From Kaistia soli DSM 19436 (GTDB lineage Bacteria; Pseudomonadota; Alphaproteobacteria; Rhizobiales; Kaistiaceae): DNA of 64,000 bases. The notes beneath the pieces were generated by a model that was not told where the DNA came from, did no database searches, and saw only the letters and a program-made list of their open reading frames with translations. Location: the NCBI RefSeq assembly GCF_900129325.1, contig NZ_FQUP01000002.1, forward strand, positions 78,668 through 142,667. Direction: 5' to 3'. The translations under genes and the position numbers were made by a program. Positions 43,726 through 52,151 of the stretch are shown here, one piece after another; the stretch's first letter is position 1; each line of letters opens with the position of its first letter.

Positions 43726-44162
43726 CGGCGCTCAGTGAGCTTTCCGCCGATGCGGTGATCGCGCTTCTCGACCTCGCGCCGCATCCCGAAGGCGGCTTTT
43801 ATCGCCAGACCTTCAGGGACAGTGCGACTTATGAAGGCCGTCCGGCCTCCACGGCGATCTACTTCCTGCTGCGAGGCGGTGCGCCGTCGCATTGGCATCG
43901 GGTCGATGCGATCGAGACCTGGCACTACTACGCCGGGGCCCCGCTGGAACTCGGCCTCTCGGAAACCGGCGAGACCAGCGAGGTGCTGCGTCTCGGGATC
44001 GACCTTTCAGCCGGAGAGCGCCCCCAGGGCATCGTTCCGAAAGGCTGGTGGCAGGCGGCGGCGAGCCTTGGCGCCTGGACGTTGGTTGGCTGCACCGTCG
44101 CGCCCGGCTTTCGCTTCGAAGGCTTCGAACTGGCGCCGCCCGGCTGGGCGCCGGGAGGCTGA
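43722..44162 (+). CDS. Cupin-fold DUF985 protein
   Basis: A 146-residue protein of the DUF985/cupin_5 family. The opening LLDLAPHPEGGFYRQTFRD, the LLRGGAPSHWHRVDAIETWHYY segment with its metal-binding His pair, and the closing VAPGFRFEGFELAPPGWAP are characteristic. It is translationally coupled to gloB by an ATGA overlap, a pairing often seen in alphaproteobacteria. Enzymatic function is not established; relatives include sugar-isomerase-like cupins. Confidence 0.88.
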   Translation: MTALSELSADAVIALLDLAPHPEGGFYRQTFRDSATYEGRPASTAIYFLLRGGAPSHWHRVDAIETWHYYAGAPLELGLSETGETSEVLRLGIDLSAGERPQGIVPKGWWQAAASLGAWTLVGCTVAPGFRFEGFELAPPGWAPGG

Positions 44163-44317
44163 GAGCGGCGCCTTTCGCACGGTTTGGTCTGGACTTTCGG
44201 TGCCGCATCGGCTAGATGCGCGCAACCGTAGCGGCAGCAAGACCGCCGGTGAACCAAATGAAAACAGCGCACCGAAACGCTCGCGCTTCCCGAAAGCGCA
44301 TCGGCAGGAGTTGAACC

Positions 44318-44704
44318 ATGACCAATATCATCGACGAGCTCGACAAAGAGCAGATCGAAAAGATCACCGCGCTTCGCGCCGTTCCGGCCTTCGCCCCCGG
44401 CGATACCGTGAAGGTCAATGTGAAGGTGGTCGAAGGCACCCGTTCGCGCGTGCAGGCCTATGAGGGCGTCGTGATCGCCCGCGCGGGTGGCGGCCTCAAC
44501 GAGAACTTCACCGTCCGCAAGATTTCCTATGGCGAGGGCGTCGAGCGTGTCTTCCCGGTCTATTCGCCGCTGATCGACTCGATCGAAGTGGTCCGTCGCG
44601 GCAAGGTCCGCCGCGCCAAGCTCTATTATCTCCGCGACCGCCGCGGCAAGGCTGCCCGCATCGTCGAGAAGACCGAGCCCCGCAAGGAGAAGGCGAAGGT
44701 CTGA
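44318..44704 (+). CDS. rplS: Ribosomal protein L19
   Basis: A 128-residue large-subunit protein at the 30S-50S interface. Conserved features are the [16 protein letters not shown] start of the domain, [57 protein letters not shown], and a basic tail. Unlike many bacteria, trmD, rimM and rpsP are not adjacent here; it stands alone with a terminator behind it and its own leader of about 150 bases. Confidence 0.97.
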   Translation: MTNIIDELDKEQIEKITALRAVPAFAPGDTVKVNVKVVEGTRSRVQAYEGVVIARAGGGLNENFTVRKISYGEGVERVFPVYSPLIDSIEVVRRGKVRRAKLYYLRDRRGKAARIVEKTEPRKEKAKV

Positions 44705-44740
44705 GACCTTACGCCGTCCGCATCTGCGGCAGGTTTTTCG

Positions 44741-44772
44741 AAGGGGCGGTCCATTGGGTCGTCCCTTTTTTT
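44741..44772 (+). terminator. Terminator after rplS
   Basis: AAGGGGCG at 44741-44748 pairs with CGTCCCTT at 44760-44767 (one G-T wobble), directly followed by a run of T. It ends the rplS transcript. Because it overlaps the first codons of a longer form of the next gene, it supports a later start for that gene. Confidence 0.8.
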
Positions 44773-44789
44773 ATTGCCGGAGCACTGCC

Positions 44790-45605
44790 TTGGATCCGTT
44801 CAAGCTCAGCAATCGCCAGAATTGGGACCAGCGGGCTGATATCCACGCCCTCGACCGCACCGGCTTCTATGCCATCGACGCCTTCCTCGCCGGCGAGGAC
44901 ACACTCTATCCGATCGAGAAGGCCGAGATCGGCGATGTCACCGGGCTGAAACTCGCGCACTTCCAGTGCCATATCGGCGTCGACACGCTGTGCCTGGCAA
45001 GACGCGGCGCCGCGGTCACCGGTATCGACTTCTCGCCACGCGCGATTGCACAGGCCCAGGCTCTGGCCGGGCGCGCGGATCTGGCTGCAAAATTCGTCGA
45101 GGGCGAGGTCTATGACGCACCGGCGCTGATCGGCAATGATTTCGACGTCGTCTTCACGTCGTGGGGCACGATTTGCTGGCTCGACGACATCAATGCCTGG
45201 GCGGCGGCCGTCGCCGGCGTGCTGAAACCCGGCGGGCGGCTTTATTTCGCCGACACCCATCCCGCGATCGAACAGCACGAGCAGATCGAGGGCTCGATCC
45301 GCCTCCATTACGACTGGCGCTCGGCCAAGGAGCGGCCGGAGCGCTTCGATTCAGCGACCACCTATACCGGTGACGAGACGCCCTTGGCCGTTGCCTATGC
45401 CTTTGAATGGATGCGCGGCGTCTCGGACGTGATCGGGGCGCTGCTCAAGGCCGGCATGCGGCTCGACTTCCTGCATGAGCACGAGTTGCTGCCGTTCAAA
45501 CTGTTCCCGATGATGGTCCCAGCGGGCGACCGGCTGTTCAAACTGCCCCCGGGTGTCCCGCGTGCACCGCTCGCCCTGTCGTTGCAGGCGACACGTATCC
45601 GCTGA
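44790..45605 (+). CDS. Class I SAM-dependent methyltransferase
   Basis: A 271-residue protein. It begins DPFKLSNRQNWDQRADIHA and has a SAM-binding core (LKLAHFQCHIGVDTLCLARRGAAVTGIDFSP) and the post-core VFTSWGTICWLDDINAWAAAVAGVLKPGG. These features match the methyltransferase group that follows rplS in many rhizobia, in which residues of the first motif are changed to FQCHIG. The TTG at 44790 is chosen: GGAG lies 7 bases upstream, and an earlier TTG at 44754 would run through the rplS terminator. The substrate is unknown. Confidence 0.85.
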   Translation: MDPFKLSNRQNWDQRADIHALDRTGFYAIDAFLAGEDTLYPIEKAEIGDVTGLKLAHFQCHIGVDTLCLARRGAAVTGIDFSPRAIAQAQALAGRADLAAKFVEGEVYDAPALIGNDFDVVFTSWGTICWLDDINAWAAAVAGVLKPGGRLYFADTHPAIEQHEQIEGSIRLHYDWRSAKERPERFDSATTYTGDETPLAVAYAFEWMRGVSDVIGALLKAGMRLDFLHEHELLPFKLFPMMVPAGDRLFKLPPGVPRAPLALSLQATRIR

Positions 45606-45883
45606 CGCGCCCGGCGCCGACACGGCATTGTTCTTCGGGCCGACCGCTGCTATCTAGAACCGTTATGAACGACGCCCGCGCCTCCATGCACTGCCCGACG
45701 ACCGCGAATTTCGCGTCGATGGACGATCATGCGCGCTTGCCGTGGCGGTTTTTCTCGCGTCTCCAGGCGACCGAGGACCGCGGCCGACTTTGACGGGGCC
45801 GCGTGCTGGCCAGATGCCGGCGCCGATTGCCCCCGATCCAACGCTGCCTCCTTCTTCATCTTCGCTTTGCCAGGAACGACGTC

Positions 45884-47302
45884 ATGACCGCGTCCGATCA
45901 GAAACCCCGCACCCTCTATGACAAGATCTGGGATGACCACGTCGTCGAGGAGACCCCCGACGGCACCGCCATCCTCTACATCGACCGTCATCTCGTGCAT
46001 GAGGTGACGAGCCCGCAGGCCTTCGAAGGCCTGCGCATTGCCGGCCGCAAGGTGCACCAGCCGACGCGCACGCTCGCCGTCGTCGATCATAACGTGCCGA
46101 CCACTGACCGCTCGAACGGTATCGCCAATCCGGAATCGGCGCTGCAGGTCGCGACGCTCGCCGAGAACGCCGCCGACTTCGGCGTCGAATACTACTCCGA
46201 GCGCGATCATCGCCAGGGCATCGTCCACATCGTCGGGCCCGAGCAGGGCTTCACGCTGCCGGGCATGACGATCGTCTGTGGCGACAGCCACACGTCGACG
46301 CACGGCGCCTTCGGCGCCCTTGCCCATGGCATCGGCACGTCGGAAGTCGAGCATGTGCTCGCCACGCAGACGCTGCTGCAGCAAAAGGCGAAGAACATGC
46401 GCATCACGGTCGACGGGAAAGCCCCCGCCGGCGTGACCGCCAAGGACATCATCCTCGCGATCATCGGCGAGATCGGCACGGCGGGTGGTACCGGTCATGT
46501 CATGGAATATGCCGGCGAGGCGATCCGCGACCTGTCGATGGAAGGCCGCATGACCGTCTGCAACATGTCGATCGAAGGCGGCGCGCGCGCCGGCCTGATC
46601 GCGCCGGACGAGAAGACCTTCGCCTATATCAAGGGTCGGCCGAAGGCGCCGACCGGCGCGGTTCTCGAACGCGCCCTGCGCTATTGGGAAACCCTTGTTT
46701 CGGACGAAGGCGCGCATTTCGACAAGGAAATCCGCCTCGACGCCGCCAAGCTGCCGCCGATCGTCACCTGGGGCTCATCGCCCGAGGACGTCGTCTCGAT
46801 CACCGGTGTGGTGCCCAATCCCGACGACATCGCCGATGAGAACAAGCGCACCTCGAAGTGGCGCGCCCTCGACTATATGGGCCTGAAGCCGGGCACGCGG
46901 ATGGTCGACATTCCGGTCGAGCGCGTCTTCATCGGGTCCTGCACCAATGGCCGCATCGAGGATCTGCGCGCTGCAGCCGGCATGATCGGCGGCAAGACGG
47001 TCCGCGAGGGCGTCAATGCCATGGTCGTTCCGGGTTCCGGTCTCGTGAAGGAACAGGCCGAGGCCGAGGGTCTCGACGTGATCTTCAAGGCTGCCGGATT
47101 TGAATGGCGCGAGCCCGGCTGCTCGATGTGCCTCGCCATGAACGATGACCGCCTGAAGCCGGGGGAGCGCTGCGCCTCGACCTCGAACCGCAATTTCGAA
47201 GGTCGGCAGGGCTTCAAGGGCCGGACGCATCTCGTCTCGCCGCAGATGGCGGCAGCCGCGGCGATCGCCGGTCATTTCGTCGACATCCGCGACTGGCGCT
47301 GA
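45884..47302 (+). CDS. leuC: 3-isopropylmalate dehydratase, large subunit
   Basis: A 472-residue iron-sulfur hydro-lyase of leucine synthesis. The aconitase-type signatures are clear: [47 protein letters not shown], and [11 protein letters not shown], with the [4Fe-4S] Cys residues in the last two. ATG at 45884 has AGGAACG upstream. The leader (45606-45883) is unusually long but holds no Leu-rich leader peptide. Its small subunit LeuD is encoded about 1 kb downstream rather than adjacent. Confidence 0.96.
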   Translation: MTASDQKPRTLYDKIWDDHVVEETPDGTAILYIDRHLVHEVTSPQAFEGLRIAGRKVHQPTRTLAVVDHNVPTTDRSNGIANPESALQVATLAENAADFGVEYYSERDHRQGIVHIVGPEQGFTLPGMTIVCGDSHTSTHGAFGALAHGIGTSEVEHVLATQTLLQQKAKNMRITVDGKAPAGVTAKDIILAIIGEIGTAGGTGHVMEYAGEAIRDLSMEGRMTVCNMSIEGGARAGLIAPDEKTFAYIKGRPKAPTGAVLERALRYWETLVSDEGAHFDKEIRLDAAKLPPIVTWGSSPEDVVSITGVVPNPDDIADENKRTSKWRALDYMGLKPGTRMVDIPVERVFIGSCTNGRIEDLRAAAGMIGGKTVREGVNAMVVPGSGLVKEQAEAEGLDVIFKAAGFEWREPGCSMCLAMNDDRLKPGERCASTSNRNFEGRQGFKGRTHLVSPQMAAAAAIAGHFVDIRDWR

Positions 47303-47310
47303 ACACGAGC

Positions 47311-47338
47311 GCCGGGACCGGCGATCGCCGATCCCGGC
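47311..47338. repeat. GC-rich inverted repeat between convergent genes
   Basis: GCCGGGA at 47311-47317 and TCCCGGC at 47332-47338 are exact reverse complements, with an inner GGCG/CGCC pair between them. It lies directly after the leuC stop, before the convergent secreted-protein gene. There is no T-run on either side, so it may shape the transcript end rather than act as a classic terminator. Confidence 0.65.
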
Positions 47339-47346
47339 CGCTCACG

Positions 47347-47655
47347 TCACCAGCCGCGACGAACGAAATGGCAGCGCTCGCCAACCACGACGCGCTTGGA
47401 ATGCCAGCCATTGTAGCCGCGGACCTTCACCGTGCGCAGGATCGGCTTGCACACCCGGACCGGACCGCGGACATGGCGCTCGCCATGCCACTGATTACCG
47501 TTCCAGCCGGGGCCGCGATGGCCCTGCCAGTCGCGCTGATCGACCTGGACAGGCGCCGGAGCCCGATAGGGTTCGGCGCTTGCGCTGGAAACGCCGAAGA
47601 CGCCGGCAGTGATCGCAACGGCGGTAGCGGCCGTGATGAGGGCGGATTTCAGCAT
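47347..47655 (-). CDS. Small secreted protein, Gly/Arg/His-rich
   Basis: A 102-residue hypothetical protein with a clear signal peptide (MLKSALITAATAVAITAGVF, cut near SASA). The mature part is Trp/Gly/His/Arg-rich (QGHRGPGWNGNQWHGERHVRG) and ends with two Cys residues in RVCKPILRTVKVRGYNGWHSKRVVVGERCHFVRRGW, which could form one disulfide. Similar small basic exported proteins occur in rhizobia without known function. It lies between leuC and the metallopeptidase gene on the opposite strand. Confidence 0.78.
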   Translation of the reverse strand: MLKSALITAATAVAITAGVFGVSSASAEPYRAPAPVQVDQRDWQGHRGPGWNGNQWHGERHVRGPVRVCKPILRTVKVRGYNGWHSKRVVVGERCHFVRRGW

Positions 47656-47791
47656 GATGCTCTCCTCGTTTCGATCCGTCCCGTGCGGGGCGGCTGAAAT
47701 GGAGAAGAGCGCATTGGGCCTGAACCTTGCCTGAGGCAGGTGTTCAGCCCCCGTTCAGGCGACGAGACCGGCGCCGAGGGAGACGAAGCCG

Positions 47792-48205
47792 ATGACCGCC
47801 CAGCCGCTGGAGATGTTGAAGGCGCCCTCGCTCGACGATTTCGAGGCGCTCGGACGCGTCGCACTCAAGGGGTTGCCACGGGAATTCCTGACACTGATCG
47901 GCGATGTCGAGATCCGTGTCGACGATTTCCCGACGCGCGAGGTTCTGGATGATCTCGTCATCGAGTCGGAGTTCGACCTGCTTGGCCTCTTTGTCGGTGT
48001 GGGCCTTGCCCATGCCGGTGCGACGGCGGTCACCGGAATGATGCCAAACCGCGTCTGGCTCTATCGCCGTCCGATCCTCGATTATTGGGCGGAGCATGAC
48101 GAGACGCTCGGCGCCATCGTTACGCATGTGCTGATCCACGAGATCGGCCACCATTTCGGCCTCTCCGACGACGACATGGAGGCTATCGAGGAGGCTGCAG
48201 ACTGA
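47792..48205 (+). CDS. Zincin-like metallopeptidase (PF06262 type)
   Basis: A 137-residue protein with the zinc-binding HEIGHH motif at residues 116-121, followed by [13 protein letters not shown]; the downstream Asp supplies the third ligand in this family. The N-terminal [35 protein letters not shown] and central [10 protein letters not shown] are typical of the small acidic type-2 zincins of actinobacteria and alphaproteobacteria. The substrate is unknown. It separates leuC from leuD. Confidence 0.88.
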   Translation: MTAQPLEMLKAPSLDDFEALGRVALKGLPREFLTLIGDVEIRVDDFPTREVLDDLVIESEFDLLGLFVGVGLAHAGATAVTGMMPNRVWLYRRPILDYWAEHDETLGAIVTHVLIHEIGHHFGLSDDDMEAIEEAAD

Positions 48206-48300
48206 CGACCGGCCTCGCTTGGCCGCCGCTTGACCACCGCGCCGCACGGGCGCATCACCTGTTAAACCCCGTCTTTCAGGACGATCCGAGGACGACCGCC

Positions 48301-48906
48301 ATGGACAAGTTCACAACGCTGACCGGTGTCGCAGCCCCGCTGCCGCTCATCAATATCGACACCGACATGATCATCCCGAAGGATTATCTGAAGACGATCA
48401 AGCGCACCGGCCTTGGCAAGGGCCTGTTCGCCGAGATGCGCTACAAGGACGACGGCAGCGAGAATCCGGACTTCGTGCTGAACAAGCCGGCCTATCGACA
48501 CGCCTCGATCATCGTCGCGGGCGATAATTTCGGCTGCGGCTCGTCGCGCGAACATGCACCCTGGGCGCTGCTCGACTACGGCATCCGCTGCGTGATTTCG
48601 ACGTCATTCGCCGACATCTTCTACAACAACTGCTTCAACAACGGCATCCTCCCGATCCGGGTCGACAAGGAAGACCTCGACAAGCTGTTCGACGATGCCG
48701 AACGAGGCGAAAATTCGCGCATCACCATCGACCTCGCTGCACAGGAAATCCGCGGCCCCGACGGGGGCGTCGTGCATTTCGACATCGATGCCGAGCGCAA
48801 GGAGAAGCTGCTGAACGGTCTCGATGATATCGGGCTCACCATGGTGAAGCAGCCGGAGATCGCGACATTCGAGGCAACCGTGGCCGAGGAACGCCCCTGG
48901 GCCTGA
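48301..48906 (+). CDS. leuD: 3-isopropylmalate dehydratase, small subunit
   Basis: A 201-residue partner of LeuC. Conserved features include [26 protein letters not shown], the swivelling-domain [17 protein letters not shown], and [17 protein letters not shown]. Together the subunits isomerise 2-isopropylmalate to 3-isopropylmalate. A strong terminator follows 20 bases past the stop codon. It is transcribed in the same direction as leuC but with two unrelated genes between, so it probably has its own promoter. Confidence 0.96.
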   Translation: MDKFTTLTGVAAPLPLINIDTDMIIPKDYLKTIKRTGLGKGLFAEMRYKDDGSENPDFVLNKPAYRHASIIVAGDNFGCGSSREHAPWALLDYGIRCVISTSFADIFYNNCFNNGILPIRVDKEDLDKLFDDAERGENSRITIDLAAQEIRGPDGGVVHFDIDAERKEKLLNGLDDIGLTMVKQPEIATFEATVAEERPWA

Positions 48907-48927
48907 TACGGCGCTGACTTGATGCAG

Positions 48928-48964
48928 AAACGGCGTCCGGTCTCACGACCGGGCGCCGTTTTGG
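48928..48964 (+). terminator. Terminator after leuD
   Basis: A 14-bp stem (48928-48941 with 48948-48961, one G-T wobble) with a six-base loop, beginning with AAA and running into TTTT. It ends leuD transcription and may also serve the DUF1344 array coming from the other side. Confidence 0.85.
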
Positions 48965-48990
48965 TATTCCGACTGAAGTTCAGCTTGGAC

Positions 48991-49266
48991 TTAGTTGATG
49001 TCCATGCCGTCCTGGATCGCCGGATGGGGATCGAACGCGCCGATGCCCTGCTGGCCATTGGCGGTCACGCCGACTTCCTGGCCGGGGAGAAGGCCGTAAA
49101 GCACGGTGCCATTGGCGAACTGGAACGACTGGCCGGACTTCAGGGTCAGCGTGCCGGCGGCCGGGTTGACCGTCTCGACGGTGCCCTGGATCTGCTCGGC
49201 GGCGAAGGCCGCGGCGCCCGAAGCGAGGAAGGCGAGCGAGGCGGCGGCGATTGCGAACTTGCGCAT
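48991..49266 (-). CDS. DUF1344 secreted protein, copy 1
   Basis: A 91-residue exported protein of the DUF1344 family. It has a signal peptide (MRKFAIAAASLAFLASGAAA, cut near FAA) and a small beta-barrel-like body (QGTVETVNPAAGTLTLKSGQ, then FQFANGTVLYGLLPGQEVGV). It is the last of three tandem paralogues transcribed leftward. Its C-terminus (AIQDGMDIN) differs from the other two copies, whereas its N-terminal half is nearly identical to copy 3. No function is established; the motif about changing sequence around GTV and TLTL suggests an OB-like fold. No membrane helix beyond the signal. Confidence 0.85.
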   Translation of the reverse strand: MRKFAIAAASLAFLASGAAAFAAEQIQGTVETVNPAAGTLTLKSGQSFQFANGTVLYGLLPGQEVGVTANGQQGIGAFDPHPAIQDGMDIN

Positions 49267-49331
49267 GATAGTACTCCTAAGGATTGAATTCTGGGCGCCG
49301 CAAGGCGCCTGAGGTTTAGCGATGTCGGGTC

Positions 49332-49604
49332 TTAGTTGACGTCGCCATCACGATTGGCCGGATGCGGATCGAAGGCGCCGATGCCCTGCGAACCATTGGC
49401 GGTCACGCCAACTTCCTGGCCGGGGAGAAGGCCGTAAAGCACGGTGCCGTTAGCGAACTGGAACGACTGGCCGGACTTCAGGGTCAGCGTACCGGTCGAG
49501 GCATTGACGGTCTCGACGGTGCCCTGGAACTGCTCGGCGGCGAAGGCCGCGGCGCCCGAGGCGAGGAAGGCGACCGAGGCCGCGGCGATTGCAAACTTGC
49601 GCAT
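49332..49604 (-). CDS. DUF1344 secreted protein, copy 2
   Basis: A 90-residue tandem paralogue. It starts at MRKFAIAAAS (49604); an upstream in-frame ATG would add 14 residues ahead of the signal peptide and is rejected. It differs from copy 3 only at Val11 and in the VNASTG segment (VNPAAG elsewhere). Its C-terminus ANRDGDVN is the same as in copy 3. The gap to copy 3 (68 bases) is short, so the copies may share a transcript. Confidence 0.85.
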   Translation of the reverse strand: MRKFAIAAASVAFLASGAAAFAAEQFQGTVETVNASTGTLTLKSGQSFQFANGTVLYGLLPGQEVGVTANGSQGIGAFDPHPANRDGDVN

Positions 49605-49672
49605 GATAGACTCCTTAGCTTGAATTTTGGGCCCCTTGGGGCGCAATGACTTGGATTGTGAAGGGCTCGGGC

Positions 49673-49945
49673 TTAGTTGACGTCGCCGTCACGATTGGCC
49701 GGATGCGGATCGAAGGCACCGATGCCCTGCGAACCGTTGGCGGTCACGCCGACTTCCTGGCCGGGGAGAAGGCCGTAGAGCACGGTGCCGTTGGCGAACT
49801 GGAACGACTGGCCGGACTTCAGGGTCAGCGTACCGGCGGCCGGGTTGACCGTCTCGACGGTGCCCTGGAACTGCTCGGCGGCGAAGGCCGCGGCGCCCGA
49901 AGCGAGGAAGGCGAGCGAGGCGGCGGCGATTGCAAACTTGCGCAT
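49673..49945 (-). CDS. DUF1344 secreted protein, copy 3
   Basis: A 90-residue protein and the first of the leftward array. The signal peptide and N-terminal half match copy 1 almost base for base, while the C-terminal half matches copy 2, so it is a mosaic of the two or their common ancestor state. A sigma-EcfG-like promoter lies about 140 bases upstream (50083-50107). A GGGATAAT run before the ATG is the only ribosome-site candidate. Confidence 0.87.
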   Translation of the reverse strand: MRKFAIAAASLAFLASGAAAFAAEQFQGTVETVNPAAGTLTLKSGQSFQFANGTVLYGLLPGQEVGVTANGSQGIGAFDPHPANRDGDVN

Positions 49946-50305
49946 GATATTATCCCGTAATGATGTTCTGCCGTGACGACGATCAGTTGGCTTACTGTTG
50001 CCACCGATCGTTGCCGGTGAGCCTGATATGGGATTCTCCCCCGGCGGAACAACTCACGCAATTGTCATTCACACGCCCCTTGAACCACTACGACGAACGT
50101 CGGTTCCGCATTTTGCGATTCCTGCAGAATAATTTCTCGACAGATCGGCCTGGCGTGGAATGACCGACCGGTTCAATCCGTCATTGTTCACCATTTTGCA
50201 CTGCACTGTTAAAGAAATAGCGACGCTTATGATAAGCCTTCCCTATTGTCAGTGATGTTGTTTCACAATCCTGTCAGGCTTCCGCGAACGATCCTCGCGA
50301 GGCCG
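49946..50305. other. Intergenic region upstream of the DUF1344 array
   Basis: A 360-base gap between the array and the CitE-like gene, both leftward. It is less GC-rich than its surroundings. It holds a candidate stress promoter (50083-50107) and a 13-base near-palindrome GCTTATGATAAGC at 50225-50237. No credible coding frame was seen. Confidence 0.6.
50083..50107 (-). promoter_or_regulatory. Candidate general-stress (EcfG-type) promoter
   Basis: On the minus strand, GGAAC (50107-50103) and GGTT (50086-50083) are spaced by 16 bases, close to the GGAAC-N16/17-CGTT consensus of the alphaproteobacterial general stress response. It points toward the DUF1344 genes. One such match in a gap can occur by chance. 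Confidence 0.35.
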
Positions 50306-51190
50306 TCACCCACCGCGTGATGCAATGACTTCAAAGCGGGCAATAAGGCGCTTTGCCGCTTCCGCATGCAGCCGTTCGACGATCCTGCCCTCAACCGCCA
50401 GGACGCCAAGTCCGACATGGCGCGGCTCGTCGAACAGCCCCGCGATGCGACGCGCCTCGGCAAGCGCTGCCTCGTTCGGCATGAATGCGCGATTGGCCGC
50501 CTCGATCTGGCGGGGATGAATGAGGCTCTTGCCGTCGAAACCGCAGTCAAGCGCCTGAAGGCATTCGGCCTCGAAGGCTGCTACGTCGGAGAGGTCGTTG
50601 AAGACACCGTCGATCACATCGAGCCCGCCGGCGCGCCCCGCCGCCAGCACACCCATCATCCAGGGCAGCATCGGCGCCCTTCCCCGCACCTGGCGCGCGC
50701 CCGTCTCCGCCGCGAGGTCGTTGAGCCCGAGCACCAGCGCCGTGAGCGGATAGTCGCCATCGGTAGCGAGCGCGATGGAAAGTGGATCGGCGACGGCTCG
50801 CGCCGTCTCGATCATCGCCCAGATCGGCACGGTCACCCCGGGTGCCGTCTCGGCCGCCGCGCGCCTGAACGCTCCAATATCCGCCGCTGTGGCGATTTTC
50901 GGCAGCAGGAGACCATCGGGCTGAGCCGGAAGGATCACTGCAAGATCCGCAATGCCGAGGCCCCCCGCCAACGGATTGAGACGTACGACGACCTCCGGAG
51001 CGTCAGGACGGCGTGGCACGGCCAGCAACGCTGCGATGCGCTCGCGCGCGGCGGCCTTTTCGGTCGGCGCGACGGCGTCCTCGAGATCCAGGATGACAGC
51101 GTCGGCCCCGAGCCCCAGGGCCTTTTCAAGCGCGCGCGGATTGGCACCCGGCACATAGAGCACAGAGCGGCGCGGGCGGCTGGACGGCAT
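50306..51190 (-). CDS. CoA ester lyase, HpcH/CitE family
   Basis: A 294-residue TIM-barrel enzyme of the citrate lyase beta/malyl-CoA lyase family. Features include RRSVLYVPGANPRALEKA at the start, the metal-binding acidic patch LDLEDAVAP, VVVRLNPLAGG, PIWAMIETARAV, and DGKSLIHPRQIEAANRAF. The ATG at 51190 is preferred to the one at 51196 because GAGGA is seven bases away from it. It probably cleaves or forms a hydroxyacyl-CoA such as malyl- or methylmalyl-CoA; the precise substrate is unclear. Divergent from pdxY. Confidence 0.88.
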   Translation of the reverse strand: MPSSRPRRSVLYVPGANPRALEKALGLGADAVILDLEDAVAPTEKAAARERIAALLAVPRRPDAPEVVVRLNPLAGGLGIADLAVILPAQPDGLLLPKIATAADIGAFRRAAAETAPGVTVPIWAMIETARAVADPLSIALATDGDYPLTALVLGLNDLAAETGARQVRGRAPMLPWMMGVLAAGRAGGLDVIDGVFNDLSDVAAFEAECLQALDCGFDGKSLIHPRQIEAANRAFMPNEAALAEARRIAGLFDEPRHVGLGVLAVEGRIVERLHAEAAKRLIARFEVIASRGG

Positions 51191-51287
51191 CGTCATGTCC
51201 TCGCATATCGGCAATGGCAAAGCAGGCATGCGGCGCGGCCGGATCGAATCGGCTAGGGTCCGCAGCTCAGCTCGAAGGTAGCAACAG

Positions 51288-52151
51288 ATGCCGATCAGCC
51301 CGAAGCCTGCTGTTCTCGTCCTCACATCGGAGGTGGTACGCGGCGCCGTCGGCGGTCGTGCCGCCGGCTTCACGCTGGAGCGGCTCGGCTTTCCGCTCTG
51401 GACCGTTCACACCGTAACCCTGCCCTGGCACCCTGGCCACGGCCGCGCCAGCCGGATCGTGCCGGACGAAGCGTCCTTCGCCGCCCTGATCGACGATCTT
51501 CTCCGCGCGCCCTGGCTTGGCGAGATCGGCGGCATTCTGACCGGCTATGTCGGCGCCGCAACCCAGCCGGCCGCTATCGCCCGGCTCATCGACGCCATCA
51601 GGCGGACCAACCCAGACGTTCTTTATCTCTGCGACCCCGTGATGGGCGACAATGGCGCACTCTATGTGCCCGAGGCCAACGCCGCGGCGATCCGCGATTA
51701 CCTCGTGCCCCGCGCGGATATCCTGACGCCAAACTTGACTGAACTCGCCTTCCTCGCCGGCCAGCCAATCGCAACTCGTGACGAAGCCGTCGATGCCGCG
51801 CGAGCCCTCACCGCGCCACGCGTCGCCGTCACGTCTGCGCTTTCCGGCGGGGGCGAGACAGAGACCCTCCTTGTCACGGCGGATGCGGTCCTGTCCGCGC
51901 GCCACGCCCTCTTCGATGGACGCGTCCCGAATGGCACGGGCGACCTCTTCGCTGGATTGATGCTGGCCCGTCTCCTCGACGGCGCGGACGACAGCGCGGC
52001 ACTCGGGCAATCAACGGCGACCCTGGTCGATCTTCTGTCCGCCGCGCGCTCCCTTGGCGCCGACGAACTGCCTCTGGCAACCCTGCAGGAGCGCCTCGTC
52101 ACGCCGGAAGCGCGCGTGACGGTGCGGACCGACGCAGCCGTTGTACCGTGA
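51288..52151 (+). CDS. pdxY: Pyridoxal kinase
   Basis: A 287-residue ribokinase-family enzyme that phosphorylates pyridoxal and related B6 vitamers. Motifs include LTSEVVRGAVGGRAAGFTLERLG at the start, YLCDPVMGDNGALYVPE in the middle, the LTPNLTELAFLAG segment, and the C-terminal anion-hole and base motif PNGTGDLFAGLMLARLL. It overlaps the DUF429 gene by four bases (GTGA). The N-terminal Ser/Val changes compared with E. coli PdxY are seen in rhizobial members. Confidence 0.92.
   Translation: MPISPKPAVLVLTSEVVRGAVGGRAAGFTLERLGFPLWTVHTVTLPWHPGHGRASRIVPDEASFAALIDDLLRAPWLGEIGGILTGYVGAATQPAAIARLIDAIRRTNPDVLYLCDPVMGDNGALYVPEANAAAIRDYLVPRADILTPNLTELAFLAGQPIATRDEAVDAARALTAPRVAVTSALSGGGETETLLVTADAVLSARHALFDGRVPNGTGDLFAGLMLARLLDGADDSAALGQSTATLVDLLSAARSLGADELPLATLQERLVTPEARVTVRTDAAVVP

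Noticed and set aside
45606-45883. Leucine leader peptide for attenuation of leuC
   Set aside because: The only short frame has scattered Leu codons, no Leu run, and no clear alternative hairpins next to it.
45650-46717. 355-codon minus-strand frame opposite leuC
   Set aside because: Antisense to a firmly identified enzyme; sequence resembles other shadow frames.
48991-49960. CRISPR-like array suggested by repeated segments
   Set aside because: The repeats are about 270 bases long, coding and in frame; there are no short direct repeats with unique spacers.
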